The position numbers and the translations under genes are program-made. 64,000 bases of DNA. Origin: Mycolicibacterium sp. CBMA 234 (GTDB lineage Bacteria > Actinomycetota > Actinomycetes > Mycobacteriales > Mycobacteriaceae). Within the stretch, counting starts at the first letter, position 1. The number at the start of each line of letters is the position of its first letter. The DNA is taken from NCBI RefSeq assembly GCF_009729415.1, contig NZ_MPKW01000018.1, forward strand, positions 1 to 64,000, given 5' to 3'. Shown piece by piece: positions 7,633-16,197 of this stretch. Below the pieces are notes generated by a model. That model saw only the letters and a program-made list of their open reading frames with translations, was not told the origin of the DNA and made no database searches.

Positions 7633-8951
7633 TGCTCGAGGTCGATGACATCCAGCACATCCTGCTGACTCGGACCCCGGCGCTCACCGGACGCTATGAG
7701 TTTCTGACGTTCGACACCGCTGCCGGTGGCCAGGCGTGGCTGTCGGAGATGCAGGACAAGGTGCAGTCGGCGACCGCGGCACTGGCCACGATGGACGAGT
7801 CCGACCGCTGGGTCACGTTGGCATTCACCTGGAATGGCCTGCGCGCGCTTGGCGTGCCGGAGGAATCGCTCACGACGTTCCCCGATGAATTTCGCGAGGG
7901 CATGGCGTCGAGAGCCAGCATCCTGGGGGACGTCGGTCCTGCCGCTCCAGAGCACTGGATCGGCGGGCTGGCCGGCGACGACCTGCATGCCATCGCAATC
8001 CTGTTCGCTCGCAACGACGAGCAGTGCGCGAAGTCCATCACTGCGCACGACGATCTGCTGGCCCGGACCGACGGCGTGCGAAGCCTGTCGTATCTGGATC
8101 TCAATGCCACGCCGCCGTTCAACTACGCCCACGATCACTTTGGTTTTCGGGATCGCCTGTCGCAGCCGGTCATGAAGGGTTCGGGGGAGGAGCCGACACC
8201 GGGTTCGGGTGACGCGTTGGAGCCGGGGGAGTTCATCCTCGGCTATGACGATGAGAACGGCCCGGTGGTCGACCTGCCGCAGCCAGAAGTGCTGTCGCGC
8301 AACGGAAGTTACATGGCCTACCGTCGCTTGCAAGAACACGTCGGGGTCTTCCGTGACTATCTACGGGAGAACGCGGACAGCCCCGAAGGCGAAGAGCTGT
8401 TGGCTGCGAAGTTCATGGGTCGGTGGCGCAGCGGCGCCCCGCTGGTGTTGGCGCCGGACAAGGATGACCCTGATTTGGGCGCGGATCCGATGCGTAACAA
8501 CGACTTCAACTACAAAGAACAGGACCCGTTCGGCTACGCGTGCCCCCTGGGTGCGCATGCCAGACGGCTGAACCCGCGCGACACCGCGCATTACATGAAC
8601 CGGCGTCGGATGATCCGTCGCGGCGCGACCTATGGGCCCGCGCTGCCCGACGGGGCGCCGGACGACGGGGCGGACCGCGGTATCGCGGCGTTCATCATCT
8701 GCGCAGATCTGGTGCGCCAATTCGAGTTTGCGCAGAACGTCTGGATCAACGACAAAGCCTTTCACGAGCTCGGCAATGAACACGATCCGATCTGCGGCAC
8801 ACAGGACGGCACGTTGGACTTCACCGTGCCCAAACGGCCGATCCGCAAGGTGCACAAGGGGCTTCCTGCCTTCACCACGATGAAGGGTGGCGCCTACTTC
8901 TTCCTGCCGGGCATCGGCGGCATTCGCTATCTCGCCGCGCTTGGCGGCTGA
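7632..8951 (+). CDS. Dye-decolorising (DyP-type) heme peroxidase with altered GXXDG motif
   Basis: A 439-residue member of the DyP family. Landmarks are EFILGYDDENG, the heme-proximal region CPLGAHARRLNPRD, and the C-terminal GIAAFIICADLVRQFEFAQNVW. DyP enzymes reduce H2O2 and oxidise dyes or other substrates with a distal Asp in a GXXDG motif. Here the motif reads GFRDR (codons near 8145-8160): the Asp is kept but the final Gly is Arg. No signal peptide is present and there is no encapsulin gene next to it, unlike many DyP loci. The start codon overlaps the stop of the upstream 186-residue gene. Confidence 0.88.
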   Translation: MLEVDDIQHILLTRTPALTGRYEFLTFDTAAGGQAWLSEMQDKVQSATAALATMDESDRWVTLAFTWNGLRALGVPEESLTTFPDEFREGMASRASILGDVGPAAPEHWIGGLAGDDLHAIAILFARNDEQCAKSITAHDDLLARTDGVRSLSYLDLNATPPFNYAHDHFGFRDRLSQPVMKGSGEEPTPGSGDALEPGEFILGYDDENGPVVDLPQPEVLSRNGSYMAYRRLQEHVGVFRDYLRENADSPEGEELLAAKFMGRWRSGAPLVLAPDKDDPDLGADPMRNNDFNYKEQDPFGYACPLGAHARRLNPRDTAHYMNRRRMIRRGATYGPALPDGAPDDGADRGIAAFIICADLVRQFEFAQNVWINDKAFHELGNEHDPICGTQDGTLDFTVPKRPIRKVHKGLPAFTTMKGGAYFFLPGIGGIRYLAALGG

Positions 8952-8980
8952 GCGCCAGTCACGTCGGCCCTGCCGGCCGG

Positions 8981-9037
8981 CGAGCAGACGTAGAACTGTC
9001 GATTTCAGCGGAGATACAACAGTTCTGCGTCTGCTCG
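8981..9037. repeat. Long hairpin, member A of a dispersed inverted-repeat family
   Basis: Arms of 19 bases (8981-8999 and 9019-9037, CGAGCAGACGTAGAACTGT) pair with one mismatch around a 19-base loop. It lies 30 bp after the DyP stop and may end that transcript. The arm closely resembles the hairpin at 44658-44724. Confidence 0.65.
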
Positions 9038-9211
9038 CGCCGTTAACTGAAGCGCGGCACCATCTCACGGCGGTGGAGGGACGACACGCACGGCGCGCCA
9101 CGGTGCGCGACATGTGATGTCGCCGTGTCCCAAATGTGACGCGTGTAGGCCAGTGTGATCTATGTGGCTTGAGTGCAGTCGAGTCATTGAGTCCGTGGTT
9201 GGGAGCGTCCG

Positions 9212-9352
9212 ATGTCTACAACTCACAAGGTGGAACGCGCCGTCGAGCGGGTCGCCGCTGCCGTCACCCGTCGCGAGCCTGATGCCCAGGCCTACCCCGC
9301 GGAGAAGGAACGCCTGGTCACCCAGCAGGAACTCGCGCTGCTCGGGCGGTAA
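9212..9352 (+). CDS. Small 46-residue protein of unknown function
   Basis: ATG 9212 after GGGAGCG opens a 46-codon frame: MSTTHKVERAVERV... to ...LALLGR, stop TAA 9350-9352. It is charged and probably helical, with no signal peptide. It ends 22 bp before the convergent rpf gene. Mycobacteria contain several such short proteins; I do not recognise this one. Confidence 0.5.
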   Translation: MSTTHKVERAVERVAAAVTRREPDAQAYPAEKERLVTQQELALLGR

Positions 9353-9373
9353 CTCCCCAGCTCACCGCCGTAC

Positions 9374-9958
<585 letters not shown>

Positions 9959-9963
9959 TCAAG

Positions 9964-9977
9964 TGTCTGTACGGACA
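9964..9977. promoter_or_regulatory. Palindromic operator candidate upstream of rpf (copy 2)
   Basis: TGTCTGTACGGACA pairs over 14 bp with one mismatch and shares the GTCTGTAC core with the palindrome at 9866-9877, about 98 bp away. Paired copies suggest a dimeric repressor or activator, identity unknown. Confidence 0.5.
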
Positions 9978-10293
9978 ATTGTTATCTAACGTGTCGCTGC
10001 AGGTCAAAGCGGTCTTCTGTGAATACTGTTTACCGTGTGGTTATAGGTGCTGATGTGACGTGTGATTCGTTTGTTATTAGTGTTCCAAGCGTGTGCGGTG
10101 ATGTATCTGTTATCAAAGTTGCTCGTGTTGTTAAATGCGATTAATGATGCCCGTGATGTAGCTGTTACCAGTGTTACTAGAGTGAAAACGAGGCGGGTCG
10201 CGGTTCGGTGGGTGCGCTGGCGCTGCGGGAGATAAGCGCGCAGACTTTTTGCAGGGACCAAAACCGGTGAGATCGACGAAAGCCGGGTGCGCG
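9978..10293. other. AT-rich intergenic region with degenerate direct repeats
   Basis: There is no convincing gene in this stretch between rpf and the secreted protein at 10294; it is clearly richer in A and T than its surroundings. An 18-bp sequence, GTGATGTATCTGTTATCA (10098-10115), recurs with two changes at 10153-10170, 55 bp away, and similar GTG/TTGTTA words are scattered through 10030-10190. Frames reading through it look like chance openings. Confidence 0.5.
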
Positions 10294-10557
10294 ATGACGA
10301 ACGCAACCATCAGGGCAACGCAGCCGGGGCGGCTTGCCGCCGGCCTACTGGTGACAGGGTTTGTCTGCCTCTGGGGCGCGGCTCCGGTCGCCCATGCCGA
10401 TCCGGTCGCCACCTGTCACAGCCGGCACGTCGACGGCGTCGAAGAGGACGTCTGCGTCGGCAATCCCGACAGCCCCGGCGGCGTCAACGCCCGCGACCTC
10501 TATCCAGGGTTTGTTCCCGAACTCTATTTCGGGGTGGGGATCGGCCTCGGTTTCTGA
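10294..10557 (+). CDS. Small secreted protein
   Basis: An 87-residue product with a signal peptide (hydrophobic LAAGLLVTGFVCLWGAAPVA, cleavage after AHA near residue 36) and a mature part with two cysteines (ATCHSRHVDGVEEDVC) and a Gly-rich end (GVGIGLGF). No known domain. ATG 10294 was chosen; a longer in-frame start at 10249 would add a charged extension. The gene stops 16 bp before the proposed start of the esterase, so the two may form a transcript. Confidence 0.7.
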   Translation: MTNATIRATQPGRLAAGLLVTGFVCLWGAAPVAHADPVATCHSRHVDGVEEDVCVGNPDSPGGVNARDLYPGFVPELYFGVGIGLGF

Positions 10558-10573
10558 AGCTAACGAGCCTCAT

Positions 10574-12121
10574 GTGGTCAACACAGCCAGCACACAGCTA
10601 CCGCCACCAGTATCGAATTCTGTGACGACGACGCTGCTTGCCGACGCCCCAAATCCGGCCCTCCCTCCGCTACCGCCGGTCGTCGCGCCCAATCACCACG
10701 GCCTGTCTCTGCTCGACGGCTGGGTGCCCATCACCATCCAGGTCGTCGCCGCGATCGTGCTGGTGTTCGCCATCGGCTGGCGGGTTCGTCGATGGCGGTT
10801 GGTGTGGCTGCCGGTCTGCATCGCGATCGGTGTCGCCGCCGCCCTGGGGGCGAACTGGTACGTCAATTCCGAAGGTCTGGCGGGTAACCCCGCGCCGCAA
10901 TCGCTGTGGATCTGGATCGGTCTGTCGGGGCTGGCTCTGGGCGTGCTGGTGCTGGGTTGGCGAGGCGCTCAGTGGTGGCGCCGCGCACTGGCCGTACTGG
11001 CTGTGCCGTTGTGCGTGCTGAGCGCGGGCGTGGCGTTGAACGACTGGGTCGGGTACTTCATGACGGTGCAGGCCGCGTGGGGAGAGCTGACGGCCGGGCC
11101 GCTCACCGACGAGACCGATATGTCGACCGTCACCCAGATGAAGGCCGCCGGCACGGTCCCATCGCACGGCGCGGTGGTCCACGTGGACATCCCGGACACC
11201 GCCTCAGGCTTCAAACACCGCAGTGAGGTGGTCTATCTGCCGCCTGCGTGGTTCGCCCACGATGCGCCGGCACTGCCCACAGTCATGATGGTCGCCGGGG
11301 AGTTCAACACCCCGGCGGACTGGCTGCGCATCGGCAACGTCGCCAGCCTCTTCGACAACTTCGCGGCCACCCACGGCGGATACACCCCGGTGTTCGTCTT
11401 CGTCGACGCCGGCGGCTCGTTCAACAACGACACCGAGTGCGTCAACGGTCCGCGCGGCAACGTCGCCGACCACCTCACCAAGGACGTCCCGCCGTACATG
11501 GTCTCGACCTTCGGGGTCAGCGCGAAGCCGGCGAACTGGGGGATCGTCGGCTGGTCCATGGGCGGTACCTGCGCAGTCGACCTCACTGTCTTGCATCCCG
11601 AAGTGTTCAGCAGCTTCATCGACATCGCCGGCGACATGGGCCCCAACGCCGGCACCAAGGACCAGACCATCGCCCGGCTCTACGGCGGTGACGCGGCGCA
11701 GTGGGCAACGTACGACCCCACCACGGTGATGACGAAGCATGGTCCTTACCAGGGCGTTTCCGGCTGGTTCGCGATCTCATCGGATGCCCCGACCAAGTGG
11801 AAGGGAGCGGGCTCGCATCCCGACGCGGTCGGACTCGGCGGCCGTGACGGCGCCGGCAACCCCGGTGACCAGACCCAGGCGGCCAACGCGCTGTGCGCGC
11901 TGGGCAAGCAACAGGGCATTGACTGCGCCATCGGCAAGCAACCCGGGAAGCACGACTGGCCCTTTGCCGTGTCCGTCTTCCAAGAGAGTCTGCCGTGGTT
12001 GGCCGGTCAGATCGGCACCCCCGGGGTACCGAAGAGTGGGTTCCCGGCCAGCTCGACCGTACCGGCGGCCGCCGGTGGTCCCGCGGCGTCGATCGCGGCT
12101 GGGCAGTCCCCAGGGAAATAG
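10574..12121 (+). CDS. Membrane-anchored esterase (alpha/beta hydrolase, esterase-D/Ag85-like fold)
   Basis: About 515 residues. Four hydrophobic helices occupy roughly residues 48-165 (e.g. ITIQVVAAIVLVFAIGW, LALGVLVLG, VPLCVLSAGVAL), then an extracytoplasmic alpha/beta hydrolase domain of the putative-esterase family carries the nucleophile elbow GWSMGG and a late catalytic His in KHDWPF. The family includes mycolyltransferases and carboxylesterases; the substrate is unknown. The C-terminus is Pro/Ala/Ser-rich. The start is uncertain: GTG 10574 is used, GTG 10622 is an alternative. It follows the small secreted protein closely. The stop codon falls in the first unit of a 20-bp tandem repeat. 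Confidence 0.8.
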   Translation: MVNTASTQLPPPVSNSVTTTLLADAPNPALPPLPPVVAPNHHGLSLLDGWVPITIQVVAAIVLVFAIGWRVRRWRLVWLPVCIAIGVAAALGANWYVNSEGLAGNPAPQSLWIWIGLSGLALGVLVLGWRGAQWWRRALAVLAVPLCVLSAGVALNDWVGYFMTVQAAWGELTAGPLTDETDMSTVTQMKAAGTVPSHGAVVHVDIPDTASGFKHRSEVVYLPPAWFAHDAPALPTVMMVAGEFNTPADWLRIGNVASLFDNFAATHGGYTPVFVFVDAGGSFNNDTECVNGPRGNVADHLTKDVPPYMVSTFGVSAKPANWGIVGWSMGGTCAVDLTVLHPEVFSSFIDIAGDMGPNAGTKDQTIARLYGGDAAQWATYDPTTVMTKHGPYQGVSGWFAISSDAPTKWKGAGSHPDAVGLGGRDGAGNPGDQTQAANALCALGKQQGIDCAIGKQPGKHDWPFAVSVFQESLPWLAGQIGTPGVPKSGFPASSTVPAAAGGPAASIAAGQSPGK

Positions 12122-12176
12122 CACCCTGCTGTGGGACGTAGCACTCTGCTGTGGGAAGTAGCCCTCGGCTGTAACG
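12119..12176. repeat. 20-bp tandem repeat, about 2.9 copies
   Basis: TAGCACCCTGCTGTGGGACG (12119-12138), TAGCACTCTGCTGTGGGAAG (12139-12158) and a shorter, diverged third copy (12159-12176) follow one another. The first unit supplies the esterase stop codon. The array sits about 65 bp before the next gene and could be an operator or a simple duplication. Confidence 0.6.
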
Positions 12177-12240
12177 CTGAGCCCGTCTAAGTAGATGGAC
12201 TCTGTGAGGTCGTTGGGACACAGCAGGGAGTCGATCCGCG

Positions 12241-14115
12241 ATGGGTAGTCAAACCGATAACACCGATAAGACACACAATCAGCAGGGACGCCGTCAAGGA
12301 CGGCTCGTAGGAGCGGTCGCCGCCGGTCTGGCGACGACATTGACGGCGCTCACCGTGGGTGCCGCCCCGGTGTCCGCCAAACCCGGCGGTGGTGGTGACG
12401 CGGGTTCGCCAACCACCACGACCGCAGCGCCGCGGCCGCCGAAGCAGGATTCTTCGGCGGAAGACGGTTCGGGCGGCGGCGGTTATGGCCAGAGCCAGGA
12501 CGGCGGCCAGCGTGGCCGCAAGCAGCGGAACCAGACGCCCGACGCCGATGTACCGCCCGTTGACGTCCCGGCTGTCCGGCCGCAGCCTCCGGCTGATCCG
12601 CCCGCAGTCTCTTCGGTGGCCCCGGTGGCCCCGGAGATCACGACGCCCGCGAGCAAGGCACCCGCGAAGACGCCGGAGGCCCCGGCGCCTGTCGTCGAGA
12701 CGCCGAGCAGCGTCGTCGTCGCTCCGCCGTCATCGACCGACGTCCTGGCGCCGACCACAAAGGTCACCAAGGCGCAGCCGTCGGAAACCTCGGCTGAGCA
12801 GACGACGCCCGCGACTCCCGCGCGCCCGTCGACCGTCGTCGCCGAGCCGTCCCCGACGACGGCGACGGCCCCGGCGGTCACCTCGGTGACGCAAAGCCCG
12901 ACCACCGCCATCGCAGAGCACCCGTCGGCGGGCGGTGCCGTCCAGCCGGATCCGTCGACGGCGCCCACTGATCACGCTGTGGCAGACGGAAAACCGACCG
13001 CTGGCTCGGAGGGGCAGGCAGGCGATCATGGCAGCGTTGAGTTGGGTGCCGGCCGCGTTGACGCCTCGGAGGCGGCGTCGGCAACGGTGACTGCTGGCTC
13101 GCCCAAGTCGGCCTCGCCGTCGACGTCGGGTGATCGGCCGGCCGTCCGTGAGGCACGGCAGATCGAGACTCTCAAGCCCGAGACGCTGACCGCGCCGGTC
13201 GCCGATGTCGAGGTGGCCAAGGCCGCCGCGGCCGTCGATGTGAAGCTGCCGGAGCCGGCCCCGGTGCATGACGTCGCGGATCTCGCTCAGGTGGTCAATG
13301 TCGCCAACTTCCAGCACGACAACCGCGCCGACTGGGACCGGCGCGACAACCGGGATAACCGGCCGGACTGGGATCGGCGTGACAACCGGCCCATGGGGCG
13401 CGACTGGGACAACCGAGTGCGGCAGTGGCAGCCCGACTGGGTGCAGTACGACGACTACTACCGCCCGGTGATGTTCAACCCGTACCGCGACCCTGTCCGC
13501 GTGGTGTACATGTACCGGAACGCGCCGCGCATCGTCTACATCCCGCCGCTGCAGCGCATCGTCATGGAGGTCGTCGACCTGGCGGCATACAGCTTCACCG
13601 CGGTCGTGGTGAATGCCGTCAACACTGCGGTCAACGTCGCGGTCGGCAGCTTCTTCGGCGGCGGCTACTACCCGGGCATCGGAATGCCGCTGCCCCCGCC
13701 CCCCCCGCCGGTGCTGAGCTACGCCAATGTGCCGGTGCAGGTGCGCTATTCGGATGCGGTGTACCAGCCGTTCCGGGTGCAGCGCATCGTCGACGCCGGT
13801 GACGACGTGCAGTACGGCGAGCGCCGGGTGCTGCTCGACGGCGTCACCCCGGCCTGGGGGCAGTGGACCCAAAGCCCAAGTGGGGAACGGCAATTCGAGG
13901 TACACCGGACGCAGCAGTTCCCGGGTCTGGATGAGCCGCGGGAGGCGCCGTTGCCCGGCGACTACCGCCTGCAACTGGTCAATGACCAGAAGGGGCTGGA
14001 CAGCCCGAACAAGGCTCTGACCATCGCCGCGGTGACCTGCGGCCTGCTGAGCCTGGGTGCGATCGGTCTGAGCGTCTACATCGGGCGTCGGCGCCGCGAG
14101 GTCGACGTTCTCTGA
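12241..14115 (+). CDS. Large low-complexity surface protein with C-terminal membrane anchor
   Basis: 624 residues. A signal sequence lies at about 18-46 (LVGAVAAGLATTLTALTVGA...VSAKP). Residues about 50-340 are Pro/Thr/Ala/Ser-rich. Then comes an Asp/Arg/Trp repeat stretch (DNRxxWDRRDNR, about 358-395), then a conserved-looking region with WVQYDDYYRPVMFNPYRDP, a hydrophobic stretch with Gly/Pro (MPLPPPPPPVLSY), and finally a membrane helix (ALTIAAVTCGLLSLGAIGLSVYI) followed by basic residues. This is a type I topology, with the bulk outside the membrane and probably spanning the cell wall. The function is unknown to me. Confidence 0.75.
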   Translation: MGSQTDNTDKTHNQQGRRQGRLVGAVAAGLATTLTALTVGAAPVSAKPGGGGDAGSPTTTTAAPRPPKQDSSAEDGSGGGGYGQSQDGGQRGRKQRNQTPDADVPPVDVPAVRPQPPADPPAVSSVAPVAPEITTPASKAPAKTPEAPAPVVETPSSVVVAPPSSTDVLAPTTKVTKAQPSETSAEQTTPATPARPSTVVAEPSPTTATAPAVTSVTQSPTTAIAEHPSAGGAVQPDPSTAPTDHAVADGKPTAGSEGQAGDHGSVELGAGRVDASEAASATVTAGSPKSASPSTSGDRPAVREARQIETLKPETLTAPVADVEVAKAAAAVDVKLPEPAPVHDVADLAQVVNVANFQHDNRADWDRRDNRDNRPDWDRRDNRPMGRDWDNRVRQWQPDWVQYDDYYRPVMFNPYRDPVRVVYMYRNAPRIVYIPPLQRIVMEVVDLAAYSFTAVVVNAVNTAVNVAVGSFFGGGYYPGIGMPLPPPPPPVLSYANVPVQVRYSDAVYQPFRVQRIVDAGDDVQYGERRVLLDGVTPAWGQWTQSPSGERQFEVHRTQQFPGLDEPREAPLPGDYRLQLVNDQKGLDSPNKALTIAAVTCGLLSLGAIGLSVYIGRRRREVDVL

Positions 14116-14143
14116 GGGTTCTCGGCACCGCGCTATCCGGACT

Positions 14144-14173
14144 CCGTAAGGTGACCCTGTAACACCGTTACGG
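14144..14173. promoter_or_regulatory. Inverted repeat upstream of the dehydrogenase
   Basis: CCGTAAGGTG (14144-14153) and CACCGTTACGG (14163-14173) form an imperfect palindrome with one bulged base, 26 bp before the TTG start at 14199. It is a candidate operator; no regulator gene is adjacent. Confidence 0.4.
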
Positions 14174-14198
14174 AACCCCGATCAGCAGAGGTGGACAG

Positions 14199-15224
14199 TT
14201 GAGAACCGTATTGATCGACGCCCCTGGCCATGTGTACGTCGACACCGTGCCGGACCCGGTGCTGTCCGGGCCGGACGGTGCCATCGTGCAGATCACCACG
14301 GCGGCCATCTGCGGATCGGACCTGCACTTCTACGAAGGTGACTACCCGCTGGCCACCCCGCTGGCGCTTGGTCACGAGGCCATCGGCACGGTGGTCGAGG
14401 TGGGCCCGGACGTTCGCACGGTCAAAGTCGGTGACCCGGTACTGATTTCGTCGGTGGCGGGCTGCGGACACTGCGTCGGCTGCGACACCAAGGATCCGAT
14501 CACCTGTGTGTCGGGCCCGCAGATCTTCGGTTCCGGGGTGCTCGGCGGAGCGCAGGCCGAACTGCTCGCCGTGCCGTCGGCGGACTTCCAATTGCGCCTG
14601 CTGCCAAGCGATCTCAGCGTCGAGGCCGCGCTGCTGCTCACCGACAACCTGGCCACCGGGTGGGCCGCGGCGAAGCGCGCCGACATCCCGGCCGGCGGCA
14701 CCGTCGTCGTCTTCGGGCTGGGGGCGGTCGGCCTGTGTGCGGTGCGCTGTGCCATCGCGCAAGGTGCGGGTCAGGTGTTCGCGGTCGATCCGGTCGACGG
14801 GCGGCGCGAGATGGCCGCCCGCAGTGGCGCCACCGCGATCAGCCCGGACCAGATCGGGGCCGTCTATGAGGCGACCGGTGGCAGGGGAGCGGCCTCGGTG
14901 ATCGACGCTGTCGGCAACGACACCACCATGAATGCCGCGCTGACCACGGTGCGCGCCGGCGGCACGGTGTCGGTTGTCGGTGTGCACGACCTCAACCCGT
15001 TCCCGTTCCCCGCCACGTTGTCGCTCATCCGCAGCATCACGCTGCGGATGACGACCGCGCCAGTGCAACAGACCTGGCCCGAGTTGATCCCATTGCTGCA
15101 GTCGGGCCGCCTCGACACCGACGGCATCTTCACCCATGCCATGAAGCTCGAGGACGTGCCGGAGGCGTACACCGCGGTGGCTGCGCGCACCGCTGACTGC
15201 GTCAAGGTCACGCTGACCCCGTAA
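14199..15224 (+). CDS. Zinc-containing alcohol dehydrogenase (MDR superfamily)
   Basis: 341 residues. The N-terminal catalytic domain has CGSDLHFYEGD and GHEAIGTVVEVG, and a structural-zinc loop CGHCVGCDTKDPITC. The nucleotide-binding domain follows with VVVFGLGAVGLCAVRCA. These enzymes oxidise alcohols or reduce aldehydes/ketones with NAD(P); the substrate is unknown. The start is TTG 14199 after AGAGGTGG. The alpha/beta hydrolase gene begins two bases after its stop, so they form an operon, perhaps for the breakdown of one compound. Confidence 0.88.
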   Translation: MRTVLIDAPGHVYVDTVPDPVLSGPDGAIVQITTAAICGSDLHFYEGDYPLATPLALGHEAIGTVVEVGPDVRTVKVGDPVLISSVAGCGHCVGCDTKDPITCVSGPQIFGSGVLGGAQAELLAVPSADFQLRLLPSDLSVEAALLLTDNLATGWAAAKRADIPAGGTVVVFGLGAVGLCAVRCAIAQGAGQVFAVDPVDGRREMAARSGATAISPDQIGAVYEATGGRGAASVIDAVGNDTTMNAALTTVRAGGTVSVVGVHDLNPFPFPATLSLIRSITLRMTTAPVQQTWPELIPLLQSGRLDTDGIFTHAMKLEDVPEAYTAVAARTADCVKVTLTP

Positions 15225-15226
15225 CG

Positions 15227-16129
15227 ATGATGGCCGAGCAGGAGACCCTAGACCTGGAGCTGCCGCGGTTGCGCATGCAGGCGTTGACCTGGGGGCCGGC
15301 CGACGGCCGATTGATGTTGTGCCTGCACGGTTTTCCGGACAGTGCGCACGGGTGGCGTCGGGTTGGCCCACTGCTGGGCGAGGCCGGCTACAGGGTGGTG
15401 GCCCCCTTCATGCGGGGTTATGCACCGAGCGGAGTGCCGGCCGACGGCAACTATCACGTCGGCGCGCTGGTGTCCGACGTACTGGATCTGTACGACGCGC
15501 TCGGCGGTGGGCCCGACGCCGTCCTGGTCGGCCACGACTGGGGCGCGTTCGCCGCCAATGCCGTTGCCGCATATCCGAATTCGCCATTCGCATCCGTGGT
15601 GTCGATGGCTGTTCCGCCGCTGGCGGCCATGAGTCAGGCCCGGTTCGGCGCGGCGCGCACCGTCCGGATGAGCCTCATCCAAATGCGAATGAGCTGGTAC
15701 ATCATGTACTTTCAGCTGCCTGGCCTGCCGGAACGCACGCTGCACCGGGTCATCCCGCGGCTCTGGCGCGACTGGTCGCCGGCCGGCACCGACGTCGACG
15801 ACGACGTCGCCAATACACTCGCGGCACTTCCGTCAGATGCGCATCGGGCCGCGGCGGTCGGGTACTACCGGGCGCTGGTGCGGCCGGGGAGTATCGGTGC
15901 GCCGTATGCCGAGTTCAACCGGTACCTGCAAGAGCCGCCCCGCATTCCGATTCTGTACCTGCACGGCGTCGAGGACGGCGCGATGCAGGTCGGGTACACC
16001 GAGCAGCTGTTGACAGCGCTACCGGCTGAGTCGGTGGTTCAAACCATCGCTGGCGCAGGGCATTTCCTGCAGATTGATCGGCCGGCCGAGGTGGCCGCGG
16101 CGATTCTCAATTACGTGGGTGGCTGCTAG
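15227..16129 (+). CDS. Alpha/beta hydrolase (epoxide hydrolase-like)
   Basis: 300 residues. The oxyanion region is LHGFPDSAHGWRRV, the nucleophile elbow is GHDWGAFAAN with Asp as nucleophile, and the late catalytic His is in AGHFLQIDRP. An Asp nucleophile in GxDxG with a following Trp is the pattern of epoxide hydrolases and haloalkane dehalogenases. A cap domain lies between about residues 135 and 215. It is soluble, starts at ATG 15227 (ATGATG), and is coupled to the upstream dehydrogenase. Confidence 0.85.
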   Translation: MMAEQETLDLELPRLRMQALTWGPADGRLMLCLHGFPDSAHGWRRVGPLLGEAGYRVVAPFMRGYAPSGVPADGNYHVGALVSDVLDLYDALGGGPDAVLVGHDWGAFAANAVAAYPNSPFASVVSMAVPPLAAMSQARFGAARTVRMSLIQMRMSWYIMYFQLPGLPERTLHRVIPRLWRDWSPAGTDVDDDVANTLAALPSDAHRAAAVGYYRALVRPGSIGAPYAEFNRYLQEPPRIPILYLHGVEDGAMQVGYTEQLLTALPAESVVQTIAGAGHFLQIDRPAEVAAAILNYVGGC

Positions 16130-16197
16130 CGGCCATCTACGGTGCGATACAACAAGACTGGCAATTGATTCGCGCCCCAAAGCGGAAGAGGTCAAGC

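Noticed and set aside
10004..10306. A 100-codon minus-strand frame in the AT-rich gap
   Set aside because: Low-complexity Thr/Asn-rich product, no ribosome site, overlaps the start of the plus-strand secreted protein gene.
12730..13974. A 414-codon minus-strand frame inside the surface-protein gene
   Set aside because: It is Arg/His-rich, has no domain or ribosome site, and opposes a gene with signal peptide and membrane anchor.
14133..15371. A 412-codon minus-strand frame opposite the zinc dehydrogenase
   Set aside because: The plus strand has full dehydrogenase motifs; the opposite frame is a GC-codon shadow.
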